NCBI GenBank assembly: GCA_025765595.1
Contig: JAIVFH010000263.1
Span: 1-37,235 of the forward strand
Source of the DNA: Obelidium mucronatum
Taxonomy: Eukaryota; Chytridiomycota; Chytridiomycetes; Chytridiales; Chytriomycetaceae
Length of the DNA: 37,235 nt
Direction of reading: 5' to 3'
Each line of letters opens with the position of its first letter. The first letter of the stretch is position 1. Shown here piece by piece: positions 21,183 through 31,700 of this stretch. The notes beneath the pieces are model-generated. The model worked only from the letters and a program-made list of their open reading frames with translations. It was not told where the DNA came from and did not search any database. A program made the translations under genes and the position numbers.

Positions 21183-22927
21183 TTGGACTTCCCGCCCTCG
21201 CGTTCTTTTGTAACATCAATCCAATCCCCCCTCCAATTTTTTCGTAAACCAACCGGGGCGAAACTAATAAGGACACGAGCTCCGCCTCGGACAGCATGCG
21301 ACCGCTGCTTCAAGTTCAAGAAACGATGTGTTCCAACTCCTTATGGGTGTGATCGATGTGCTAGAAGTGGGAGTTCGTGCTCATTGGAGTCGGCGAGCGG
21401 CGGGTTGGCAGCGACTCATCCCGCCATGAACTCTCCCTCTGCCCTTCTTGATCGGTTCATGAAAGTATCTGGCACTTCCATGATAGATCTAGAAGAGGAA
21501 GAGGGCTGGAACCAAGATTCAGAGCCATCTCTAGACCATCTGCAAACTATTCCTGCGCCAGTTGAGAAAACATCCCAAAATCCAGTGCTTCAATGCATTT
21601 TAAATGCATCTGAAACTCCATTGATTGATCATGAAGGAACTAAGTGGCAAATTGAAGATCCTGATTTGATGCCCACGATTGACGATTGGCTTGTGGTGTA
21701 TCTCTTCTTGACAAACAATGGAACACCAATACCAAATGAGACACCAGTACCAAGTTCAAACTTTGACTCTGACCAGTTCTTGAAAGACTTTTTCAAGGTA
21801 CCGGCTTTTCTGAGACTTGTTGCTCTTACGAGATGCACGGCTCCTATATCGTTCGAGAAATCATTGGTCTACTACAAACGAGCAAGGAAAGCTGCTATAC
21901 GTGCCGTCAGTGAGACACCTACTCACCAGACCGTGCAGGCTCTTGTAATATTGTATATATATCTTGGATGTGAGTATGAGATTGAATTCCAACAGCCAAT
22001 GTCAACTAAGTACACCTATTTGCAGATATTGGTCGACCTGCTCTGGTCGAACCTCTTTTAAAAATCGCTATGCATCTGATTCAAGCATTGCGGCTGGACA
22101 TTGATCCTGATGATTCCCCATGGTTGTTCCACCTTAACTTGACACCTCGCCAGAAAGAAGACCGGCGATGTGCATTCTGGGGGGCATATTCAGAGATTGT
22201 GTGGGAGGCAGCTACATCTCCTAAACTTGTGGATGTTCCTATAAATTCGAACAAGATGAAGGGTCGTTCGACTGTGTACGTTGGATCGCAATTGATATTT
22301 CAAGGAGACCACTTCATGCAGTCTTTTAGTATTCTACACACTGTGATTATTGCCATCAAAAAGGCTTTTGTGGTGGCACCAAAGACAAGCAACGAACTGA
22401 TTGCATCTGAAACAGTTGCGGAACTACAGTCGAGAATGATGCAAGCAAAATCCCAGCTCCCTACAGACTTTTTCGAACCGCCAGAATTATCAGACTTTTT
22501 CGAACCGCCAGAATTATCAGAAAATGCATCGGGGAAGCTTGAGCTCAACTTGAATTGTGTGCGTTTGGCGACAGTCTGTCTGTTGAACCGCCCCAGACTG
22601 TTTCTATCTGGATTCAAACGTTTTAATCCCATGTACCTGAGCGCTACTATGCAGTCAATCCTTGTTTCGTCAATTAATCATAGCTTGGATGCCGCACATC
22701 ATATTTTGAATCTATTGAGGTTCGATACAGAGCATCCAATTCCCCACGCTTTGGAAGCTATTCCAATGTTTGAGGCAATGATTGTGCTTTGGTATGCGTA
22801 CTGTCGGATGGACCCGATTTGGTGGAGTGTTTTGGGTCGAAAGCGAATGGAGTGGGCCTTGCTTCGAGAACAGATGCAGGCCCTGGTGAATTCGCAAAAA
22901 AACTGGATTCAGTGGGTGGCGGGGTGA
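21183..22927 (+). CDS. Zn2Cys6 fungal transcription factor (start and C-terminus unresolved)
   Basis: The zinc cluster fits C-x2-C-x6-C-x6-C-x2-C-x6-C exactly (ACDRCFKFKKRC ... GCDRCARSGSSC), followed by an acidic linker. Exon 1 ends at 21969 and exon 2 begins at 22026. The join gives YLG-YIGRPALVEPLLKIA, typical of the fungal transcription-factor middle homology region, then AMHLIQALRLDIDPD, QKEDRRCAFWGAY and later helices. The frame opens with a TTG at 21183 and has no ATG before the zinc cluster, so an upstream exon is missing or the start is non-AUG. The frame stops at 22927, but an A7 run at ~22896 separates it from another open frame (to 23061) ending QWVPATKDGIEEITLGMKV that looks like the real tail. 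It sits between secreted-protein genes and might regulate them; that is inference. Confidence 0.82.
22466..22519 (+). repeat. 27-base in-frame tandem duplication
   Basis: Two identical 27-base copies encode DFFEPPELS twice in the Zn2Cys6 factor. Perfect identity implies a recent duplication. Confidence 0.9.
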
Positions 22928-23061
22928 TGCATCCTCTAGTCCAATGCATGCGTGCAATGGTTCAAGAAATTGATGAGTGTGAACAATGGGTGCCTGCGAC
23001 CAAAGATGGAATCGAGGAAATCACTCTTGGAATGAAGGTTGTAGCATTTAGACGAAACTGA

Positions 23062-23688
23062 ATCTCTTTTGGAAATAAGAGAACCTAGAGCATATCTGGG
23101 ACTGCTTGGGATGCAAGTAGGCGGTATTCGATGGCCCGGTCGGAGTGAGGAGAGTTGGAGACTGTTTTGGAAGCTGATTTCATGATTGCTTTATTTTCAA
23201 ATGAGAGCACTGTATTCTGGACAGCTGATCAGAACTCAGTCGTTGAAGATGTTTGACCTGTGAATAGAGGTGCAACAAGTTAAATTGGATTCCATACTTA
23301 AGAGTCGAATCGCGCAAGCTCCCGCACGGCTCTGCGCGCCGCTGACTTGGTCGCCGTGAGGTATGCACTTGTATAGAGTTTTCGACTATTTTCTGGTAAA
23401 GCTCCGGTTGAAAAGTTGAACAAAAAAGCGAGTGACAACTTGGAGTGCAGACCGTGTCTACGAAACTCTTAAAACGTTCCTGAAATTGATGTGTGTATCC
23501 AATAGATTTTAGCATTAGCAGACAAACTCGGGACTTTTTTGTTTGTTTTTGTTTGTCATGTTCACCTACGGTAAAACACGGTTGAAACAGATGCGGTTGA
23601 ACTCGGGCGAATTGCGCATTAAAATCTCAAACCAGCTGTCGACTCCAATGAAATTCCGTTTTTTGAGATTGATCTTTATACAACCAAA
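23062..23688. other. Intergenic region, 627 bases
   Basis: It lies between the Zn2Cys6 factor and the LysM protein. The first part may be 3' UTR; the last ~150 bases are a likely promoter, with a CTTTATA box about 15 bases before the ATG. A 111-codon - strand frame (23180-23515) shows no family features. No RNA gene or repeat was seen. Confidence 0.5.
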
Positions 23689-24734
23689 ATGAGGTTTTGG
23701 CTTGTGGTCGTAGGGTTGATCTCCTTATCAGAAGCGCTGGACTTAGGCTCAAACGCGCTGGGTCATTACTCGTCTGGAATGAGTGTTGAAGCGGCGAATT
23801 GCGTGACGACCTTTGAAGTGAAAGGCGCTCTCACCTGCCAGCAAGTTGCTGATCAGGTTAACATGGTACGGACAAGAACAAGAACTTAGAATTAAGACTA
23901 TTGCAAACAACTCAACTCTGTTTAATCTAGAATGTTGATCACTTTGAGCAGCTGAATTCTTGGATTGACTGCAGTGGGCTCGTATCAATTGGGAAGATTG
24001 TGTGTACCTCATCATCCGTCAATGTCCACAAACCAGTCCCCCAAAACGATAAGATCATCCCTCAACTCTTGCCTCAAGAAACTGTTTCTAGTTCTACAAG
24101 CGTTCAATCAATGCTGCCAATTTCAAGCGATCGGCTGTCTCTAATCCCAACACAGTCACGACCTGATCCACTTCCAAGTCCGGCGCCATCTACAGAACCA
24201 CCTTCATTTTTACCATCGCCGCCTCCACCTCCACCGCCTCCACCTCCACCGCCTCCATCGCCTCCATCGCCTCCCCCTCCATCACCATCTCCAATCCAGC
24301 TTCCACAACCATCTCCATCTCCAGATTCTCCTCCTCCACCACCTCCAGTGCCGTCATCCGAACCGGTACCTGTTCCGCCGCCAACAAATGGAGGAACGCT
24401 TATGACAGTGTCGTGGAACTGGTTTGCTGGGCCTACCACCGACTGTTTCCCGTCAATCACAGCGTCAGAATACAACAGGGGGTATTTTGCAGGGGCCGAA
24501 AACGGGCTCTACCAGTGCGGATCAAAGGCCACATTTACATATCAAGGGCGCAGTGTTGAAGTCACGATTGCCTGGAAAACCACTGGGGGGAATCTCTATC
24601 ACGAAATTAGTCCAACAGCATTTGCACGTCTCATTGGAAGCAATGCCAATGTAGATGGTATGACACCGCAACAATACCAAACTGCAATTAATGACCCCGG
24701 GAGAGTACTAGCGTTATGCTATGGCGTATGTTAA
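23689..24734 (+). CDS. Secreted LysM + double-psi-barrel-like protein
   Basis: Exons 23689-23865 and 23931-24734 join in frame to 326 residues. After a signal peptide (MRFWLVVVGLISLSEALD) comes one LysM domain split by the intron: CVTTFEVKGALTCQQVADQ, then DHFEQLNSWIDCSGLVSIGK and IVC. This is the fungal type with conserved Cys, which binds chitin or peptidoglycan N-acetylglucosamine. A long Pro/Ser linker (PPPPPPPPPPPSPPSPPPP-like) leads to a C-terminal domain closely matching that of the gene at 19969: WNWFAGPTTDCFPSI, CGSKATFTYQGRSVEVTIAW, YHEISPTAFARLIG, NDPGRVLALCYGVC. The combination suggests a polysaccharide-binding, wall-acting secreted protein. Whether it acts on self or foreign walls cannot be told. 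Confidence 0.87.
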
Positions 24735-24915
24735 CTCCTGCCCTGGGCTCTGACTGTTCACCGCTTTCTTTCCATTTACCTGTCAAACCTCTTCAAGTCT
24801 TTTGGCTTTGATACCTCATTTTGATCAATCAATAATTCGAAATATATTTTCTGCAATGAACTTTTTGGTGGAACGAGATGAGATTCTCTGACACTTTGAA
24901 AAAAAAACGAACTCG

Positions 24916-26342
24916 ATGCAGGCTCTTCTGACGCTCGTCCTCATAATCAGTATCGCTCTCTCTAGAGCACTACCTACCCATGCGGTAAGGTAGTTTTCTC
25001 AAGAGTTCCGCTGAATCTAAACTGAAAAGTGCAGCCAATCTGCGATGCAACGACAGCTGTCGATTCTTTGTCCAAATCTCCTATGGCTCAGTTCGGGTTA
25101 TCAGCATTACCCGCCGGAACTTATTCGATGACTGCTGATGTCAAATCGTATCTTCCTGATCAGTTGATTACTCTGTCGTTAAGTGGCCCCTCCTTTCGAG
25201 GCTTTCTCCTTTATGCGAATCCAAAAGACGACCTGAGTGCAAGAGTCGGGGCATTTGAAGTACCATTTGAAATGCAGAATAACGACAGAGTGTGCGCTGC
25301 GAAAGGGTTCAAGTTGGATGGTGGTGATTCTTCGTTGACGCACACCAACAACGCAACGTACAATTCAATGACTATCAAGTGGAGAGCCCCAAAACAGAGT
25401 GTGGGAGAAATCCACTTTAATGTCGTGGCTGTGCAGAATGGGAACGAAGGGTTTGCTTATTCAGTGATTCCTTGCATTGTAGTGATCAAGTGTGGGGGTG
25501 GAGGCGTTTCAAATCCACCAGCCGCAACTGCAGCTATTACCACCACTGCCACTGGTCCGGCGATGAATACTCCAGTAACATTGGCTGCGCCATGTCCTCC
25601 TCAAACAACCGTCACCCGAACGATCGTTCAAGTCCAAGTAACCACAGTGACACAGACAGTTGTCCAGACCGTCGTTCAATCCACAGTTACAAAAAAACAA
25701 AAGTGCAAACCACATACATCCCGCACCAAAAAGTCTCGTACAAGTTCTGCAATCAAGCCAGCCACCACAGCGATTTTGCCGCCAGTTATTCAGTCATCGG
25801 GAAATATACAACCCAGTATCACCGTAACATGCACAAATTCCCAAACTGTTGTTTCTGGCGTTTTGCCTGCTCCGATCCCATCTGTCACAACGGCATGCAC
25901 TACGCAACAAATACCAACCCCTGCACCCACAAGACCGCCCATTCAAACGACTTGTGTTCAAGAAGCTCCAGGTCCACAACCTACAAGACCTCATGGACAT
26001 ACGTCGGCATCTCCAACTTGCAGTGACGAACAAGAGAATTCGCAGCCTACCATGACAGAATCCCACATCACGACAACAACGGTGGAAGAATTTCCTGGAA
26101 ACCCAAATACTCCTCCAATCCCAAGTGAAATAACACAGCCACCACAGCCGCAACCAGAACCTCAGCCACCAACACCGCCCGAAGAAGAGATTTTAGGGAA
26201 TCCCGCAGATGCTTCTCCATTTTCGCCTCCCCAATCGGGAGAATATCCTAATGCATCGACAGCTCCCAAAGTCCAAGATGGATCTGTAATTGTCCTTCCA
26301 GAAAGTGACCCCAATGGTGTGCCCGGAATTTATGGCCCGTGA
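24916..26342 (+). CDS. Secreted Reeler-domain protein 1
   Basis: Exon 1 (24916-24984) is a signal peptide (MQALLTLVLIISIALSRALP). Exon 2 (25035-26342) brings the total to 458 residues. Residues ~24-175 form a Reeler domain: PSFRGFLLYANPKDDLSARV, GAFEVP, then VCAAKGFKLDGGDSSLTHTN, IKWRAPKQSVGEIHFNVVAV and a closing Cys. Reeler domains occur in reelin, in DOMON/cytochrome b561 ferric reductases and in insect defence proteins. Here no transmembrane or DOMON part follows. Instead comes a Cys-bounded Thr/Val module (CPPQTTVTRTIVQVQVTT ... KKQKCKPH) and a Pro-rich tail ending EIYGP-like (VPGIYGP). The neighbour at 26556 is a paralogue in the domain and in intron position after the signal peptide. 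Confidence 0.87.
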
Positions 26343-26364
26343 TGCTGCGAGTATGAGCCCATAA

Positions 26365-26370
26365 AATAAA
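26365..26370 (+). terminator. AATAAA polyadenylation signal
   Basis: The hexamer lies 23 bases after the stop of Reeler gene 1, closer than usual but the only candidate before the next gene. Confidence 0.35.
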
Positions 26371-26555
26371 AAAATCCTATTCACTTGGATCCATAACGGG
26401 ATAAATCTCATTGTGTCTGCTCGTAATGAATACGGCGGAGCGTTTAATTCCCTTAATTATCTCATGGTTTTGAATTTCATTGGTGGATTCATTATGAACA
26501 AAACGCTCTTATAAACAGGCAGATGAAGCACATCGTTAAACTCAAATAATTCAAA

Positions 26556-27860
26556 ATGCACAGCTTTCAGCTTCTTACGGCTGGAATAATGGGAGCGTCT
26601 CTGGCTCTTGCTCAGATGGTGGTGGGTTATCTGCATCTGTCAATAGAAGCTAGGAATTAACCCAAACTGCCCTAACAGCCAATCTGCGACATTCTACAAG
26701 CTGCGAATGCCCTCAACTCATCACCAATGGCATCGCAGCTTTCTGCACTTCCTGCAGACACCTGGTCGATTACAGGAGACTCGCAAACGTATACACCTGG
26801 CCAACAAATCAAAATCACAATGAACGGACCATCTTTCGACGGCTTCATGATGTATGCGAATCCCAAAGAAGCTCTATCGGCCCGCGTTGGTTCTTTTGGT
26901 ATGCCTCAAGGAATGATCAGCAACGAGAATGTGTGCCGAAAAGGCGGAATGATTCTGGATTCGCCCAACTCTGCTATTGTGAGCTCAAACACGGGGATCT
27001 CTTACCCAGGCTCTCAGACTATTGTTTGGACAGCACCCCAGCAGAGTGTTGGTGAAGTTCATTTGAACGTCATGGTCATGAAGAAGATTGCTACTGGTTG
27101 GGGACATCATATCGTGCCATGTGTTCTCATTTTGAAGTGTGCTGGAACTGTTGTGAAGCCTGTCGCCCTTCCACCGCAGCAAGTTGTTTGTCCAGCATGT
27201 CCGGCATGTCCTCCAAAAGTTATTTGCCCGGCTCCAGTGACCGTTACCAAGACGCTAACTCAAACCCAAACCCAAACTGTGACTTCTACTCTAAAGGTCA
27301 CTGTCACACAAACTGTTCAAGTGGTTCAAGTCCAGAAGCAAGTTCAAGTCCGAAAATGTCAAAGACGGAACACAAGGCCAACACCAACAGTCGTTCAAGT
27401 CAAGCCTGTCACCGTAAAGCCAACACCTACTCCGAAAGCAACTCCAGCTGTGGTGAAGCCTACGATCACTCCTGTAATTAAGCCAATAATCAAGCCACCA
27501 CAAGTGATCGTGAAACCTGTTGTCCAACCAACTCAATGCTGTCTTGGGGAAACTGAAGTAATCGTTGAACATGTTCCTGTATACGTTCCACCGCCGCCAC
27601 CTGTTATTCATGAAGTTCCTATCTACGTGCCCCAAGCTCCTGTTCATGAAGTTCCCATTTATGCCCCACAGGCGCCATCACACGAAGTTCCCATTTATGT
27701 ACCACAAGCTCCATCACACGAAGTCCCAATTTACGTTCCAGTCAATCCTGCTTCCGAGGGCCCTTGTTGCCAGGGAGAAGGAGGAGCATCCACAGGTCCC
27801 ATATACGCCCCTCTTCCGCTTGGGGCAGGAGCTGGAAGCGGCAGCGGCATTCCGTACTAG
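26556..27860 (+). CDS. Secreted Reeler-domain protein 2 with Val/Pro repeats
   Basis: Exons 26556-26618 (signal peptide MHSFQLLTAGIMGASLALA) and 26679-27860 encode 414 residues. The Reeler domain matches the upstream paralogue: NGPSFDGFMMYANPKEALSA, RVGSFGMP, VCRKGGMI, IVWTAPQQSVGEVHLNVMVM, CVLILKC. Next is the Cys-bounded module (CPPKVICPAPVTVTKTLT ... QVRKCQRRN), a Lys/Pro/Val-rich spacer (TPVIKPIIKPPQVIVKP), and four copies of a HEVPIYVPQAP-type repeat before a Gly-rich end. Intron position and phase equal Reeler 1. The Val/Tyr/Pro repeats recall structural wall or matrix proteins; the role is inferred. Confidence 0.87.
27604..27745 (+). repeat. HEVPIYVPQAP in-frame repeats
   Basis: Four copies at ~42-base spacing encode HEVPIYVPQAP, HEVPIYAPQAP, HEVPIYVPQAP and HEVPIYVPVNP. 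Confidence 0.85.
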
Positions 27861-27950
27861 ACATCTCAATTTCTATTTGCTGACATATTTTGTGTATTCA
27901 TTTTTTCCAAACTTGTTGCATGCAGATGTATTGATTGCATCTTGATTTTC

Positions 27951-27956
27951 AATAAA
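27951..27956 (+). terminator. AATAAA polyadenylation signal
   Basis: The hexamer lies 91 bases after the stop of Reeler gene 2, and a second TAATAAA follows 15 bases on. Confidence 0.5.
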
Positions 27957-28026
27957 AGTTGCATCTAATAAAAATTTGTCCGAATATTTCTCCAAAACGC
28001 ATTCCAAAAATAGACAAAACTTGCAC

Positions 28027-28662
28027 ATGATCCTATTGGTAAGAATCCTTATTGTAGGAGGATGCGTATCGGCTTATGCGCCGACTCCTCCGTCGTCGGC
28101 AGTGGCAGTTGCACCAAATTCGTTGGCAGCAGGCTCGTCAGCTTCTTACGTGCCTCAGATTCCTGTGACAAACACAGCAGCTGTAAAACCGAGTTCTGTT
28201 GTAGTACCAAGTATTGTTACGTGTGCAACGACATCATCAGTATCTTCACAAGTTGCACCATTAGCGCAAACCACAGAAACCTGCCCACCTCAACGCACAA
28301 ACACAATTTATAAAACGATTACAGTCACAAAAACCATCGAAAATCTGCAAACGGTGACCCGATACAACACTTTGATGAAGACAGTCTCCTTCACTTTAAC
28401 AGAAACAGTTACAACAACAAAACCGAAGAAATGCAAACCCAAAGCGATAACAACAGCATCATTCCTGGGACAAACTTCAACTCTTATCGCTGCTTCTGGA
28501 ATTGTTACTCCAAGTTCTCCACCGACGTATGTTGCTGTCAAGCCAGCAAGTTACATTGCACCAACCCCCATAACTTATCCAAGGACAATGGTAGTTGCTG
28601 TTACAACTACCGCCTCCAAGGCTACTGTATTGAACAAAAAGGAAGAACCAAAAAAAATTTAG
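28027..28662 (+). CDS. Short secreted Thr/Val-rich protein with the CPP-KCKP module
   Basis: An uninterrupted frame of 211 residues starts with a short signal-like segment (MILLVRILIVGGCVSA). It has no Reeler or barrel domain. Its centre is the module seen in three neighbours: CPPQRTNTIYKTITVTKTIE ... TTKPKKCKPKA. Ser/Ala/Pro/Thr-rich regions flank it. It looks like a version of the neighbouring proteins reduced to the shared module plus linkers. A GTAAGA sequence near the start could be a donor for a spliced form, as the neighbours have an intron just after the signal peptide. It is the last gene before the convergent giant Fanzor gene, 81 bases away. Confidence 0.72.
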   Translation: MILLVRILIVGGCVSAYAPTPPSSAVAVAPNSLAAGSSASYVPQIPVTNTAAVKPSSVVVPSIVTCATTSSVSSQVAPLAQTTETCPPQRTNTIYKTITVTKTIENLQTVTRYNTLMKTVSFTLTETVTTTKPKKCKPKAITTASFLGQTSTLIAASGIVTPSSPPTYVAVKPASYIAPTPITYPRTMVVAVTTTASKATVLNKKEEPKKI

Positions 28663-28743
28663 TTTTACATTTTTTTTTGAAACAACAAACAAAAAAAAAC
28701 TTACGACTATTATTCCAAAAATAAGCTGCCAACAAGCTTAATA

Positions 28744-31700
28744 TTAGGAATGCGGAGTCACCGATCGACCCGCTCCGTGGGAAGTCTTCGGGGTCGCTGC
28801 TAACCGCGAATGCCACAGGCAATAGGCGATTGCAAATGCAATAACGAGAATGATATCAGCTGACTTCAAATCTCTCAATTCCACAAGTCGGCAGAAGGGG
28901 TTGGAACAGCTGAAGATCTTGTTGTCACCAATCCGAGTGACCCGACCACATTGACAAGTCAGCGTGCTGCCACCTTCAGGAGATAATAGCCTCGAGTGTT
29001 TGCACGTTGTGTTCAGCGTGCGCTTCAACATGAGGTTTTCTGTCATCTTGGCAATTTTGCTGTGGCAGGCCAGCCTCAAGGTGTGACCAGTGTTGCCTTC
29101 AAGTTGTTTAATGCCAATAATAATAAAAAAGTGTTCAAACAGCAAATAATACCTTTGAACTTCTGGCCGTCAAAGTTTGGAGTCAAAAACACCTCTTTGC
29201 GGGAGTGATAGTCAGCAAGTTGGTGAATCACATTGCTGCGGTACAGATTCAGACGTTGCTGCAGAGAATCCATCTTTTTGCGATACTTGACACCATCAGG
29301 GCCTGATGCCTCCACCCGAAGTGCTTCCAGATGGGAGTCTCTTCTCAACTTGGCAATCTTCAACTGCTTGTACAAATCCAATCCAATCACTTCAACAGCT
29401 TCTGCCAATTTTGAGCCCTCAGCACCAGCATCCATCCATCTTGCTACTATTGATAGTGCTTGACGACGGCGAATAAAAGATTGAAAATGAGCCTCTAAAT
29501 CGTCCACCACTTTCCGCAATTGCTTGATTATATCCATTGAATTGACCTGATCATCCAAAGCCTTTTGGATGCCACCAATTTTTCCAGTCAAGTGCGACTC
29601 AAAGGCAAGAAATCCCTGAGCTCCAAACGTGGCCACACCATCAAGATTCATGCCACAGTAAACAATCCTCCCGCCAGGATCCACTGCACCAACGTCTGGC
29701 TCCAAAGATGTCCTGTTTGGATCCATCATTCGACAATCAAATTTGATGTGTTCTCCTCTGAATGTCTTGTAGATTGGATCTTCTTGTTCTCCCCATCTAC
29801 AAACTCAAAGAAGTGCAGGTTCTTCTTGTGAATGTCCGTCAACTTTGCAAGAGCTGCCGAAATCTTGCGTTTTTTCCTCCAACTGAGTGTTGTTGATTGG
29901 AGACTTTCACGAACAACCGCCAATTTCAGCTTGGCATTCTCCCGAATCTCAACAGCCCTGTTTTTAGCCTCTTCTGAATTGATGGACTTGACGTTGCAGT
30001 ACCTCTCTTCAACTAGGGCATTGAGATCTTCATAAACCAAATCCCATTCTTCCTTGGAGCTGTAGTGCAGGATAGGTCTAATGCAAACATCAGAGTAAAG
30101 CTTTGGCGCAGGCATTTTGGTTAAGGAGCTTGCTGACAGATTCAAGGTTTTGAGAGGGGCGGCAATTTCAAACTTGGTCTTGCTTCCATTCAAACGACCA
30201 ATTCGAACAGCACCAAGTTCATAAGAGAGGGAATTGTTGGTTGTTGGAAGCGGAATAGGTCGAGACTTATCAAGGGTGAACCGAAATGTTCCACTAGCAT
30301 GTCGCACTTCAACCTCAGCTATATGGATAGAAACGCGAGGATTTTCAACCCCACGCTGCAAGCCGTAAGCCCTTAGCCCATGTTTGAAATGACGATTTCC
30401 CTTTTGAACTGGCTGGACAAGACTGTCATGACCAAGAAACTTCAACCAGACACCTCGAGTAGAGTCGTATTGGATATTAACAAGTAGTTTTCTTGGCTCC
30501 CGAGTCATTTCGGCTGGAAGAAGTTGCTTTCCGTCTGGTGAGAGGTAGCGGGAGTTCTCAATGTAGAATCGTTGAACCATACCAGATGCTGGCCTCCGAG
30601 ATTCTAGTGATTTAATGAGAACTCATGGAAAAAAGTCAAAACAAATTGAAACCAACTCACTGCGATACTTAGTAACCCAGCCTTTCCAGTTGCTTACAAC
30701 ATCATCACATGCTGATCCAACCAAATTACCACCCAAGTGGGAAGCAAATGTGCTTCGAATTGAAGACTTATTTCGAATCAGGTGGGAAATGTTTCGAGTG
30801 AGATCGTCAATTTCATTGGTGTAGATAGACAGGAGTGAACCAAAGGGTGCACTTGACATCAGCCTTGCACCAACGTTGTAGTACCACGAGATTGGGTCAA
30901 TCAGTGCCAAGAAAGATTTGTACTCTCGCTCCCGCACTTCATCCAAGGAATCCAAGTAGGCTGCTGCTTCTTCCTTTGCAATTTCTCCCTTTCCATCATC
31001 TGTTTGCTCCACCAAGAATCCCTCTGGTCTCTCAGATGTTGGTGACTTGGAAACCGAAAAACTGCGACGCGCAATCTTCAAAAAGTCCCAAGCAACTTGG
31101 CGTTGGAGCTCAGAGCGGGTGTTCAATTCCTGACCGTATATAATGCTGTTTGAATATGGTTGACCTTGTTCAAAGAAGACATCCCGAACAGCTTGGACGC
31201 TCATTAGACACTTGTTTACCAGGAATTCGTCCACAGAGCATTCCAAGGTGACAACAACGGGCGGATCATCAGTTCGTCTCTTCATTATTGGTTTTCCTAG
31301 ACGATCTGAACCAGTCTGAGTCTCATGGAATGAGTGATAGATGTTCAAGTGGATGCTTGTGGACTCCAGTTTGGCAAATGGGTGGGAGGTCTCAAGTTGT
31401 TGTAGAGGGGATAGCTCACGGTAAATTTTGAGTGCAACAAGATCTGCAACATCTTGGTTGTGGTCAGTTGGGTTGGCAGCAGTTACTCGGAATTTTGTCT
31501 GTTTCTATTGTTCTCAACTTGAGTATAGGAATCAATAAAACAAAGCAATCAAACAAACAAACCTCGATATCAGAAATCCGTAGATTAGATCCTCCCTCTG
31601 AATGAAGAGTGGATTTATCAAATCGCTGCTTCAATAAGTCATTGACAATCTGCAGCATCCGGGAAGTACTTTGATTTGATGGATCAAGGCCAAACTTGTT

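Noticed and set aside
23180..23515. 111-codon - strand frame between regulator and LysM gene
   Set aside because: No recognisable motif, signal peptide, splice context or paralogue; likely chance.
29726..29845. Frameshift splitting the Fanzor gene
   Set aside because: A 47-base GT-AG intron (29843-29797) restores the frame, and all other junctions in the gene are also clean introns. Its donor is weak, so this is a preference, not proof.
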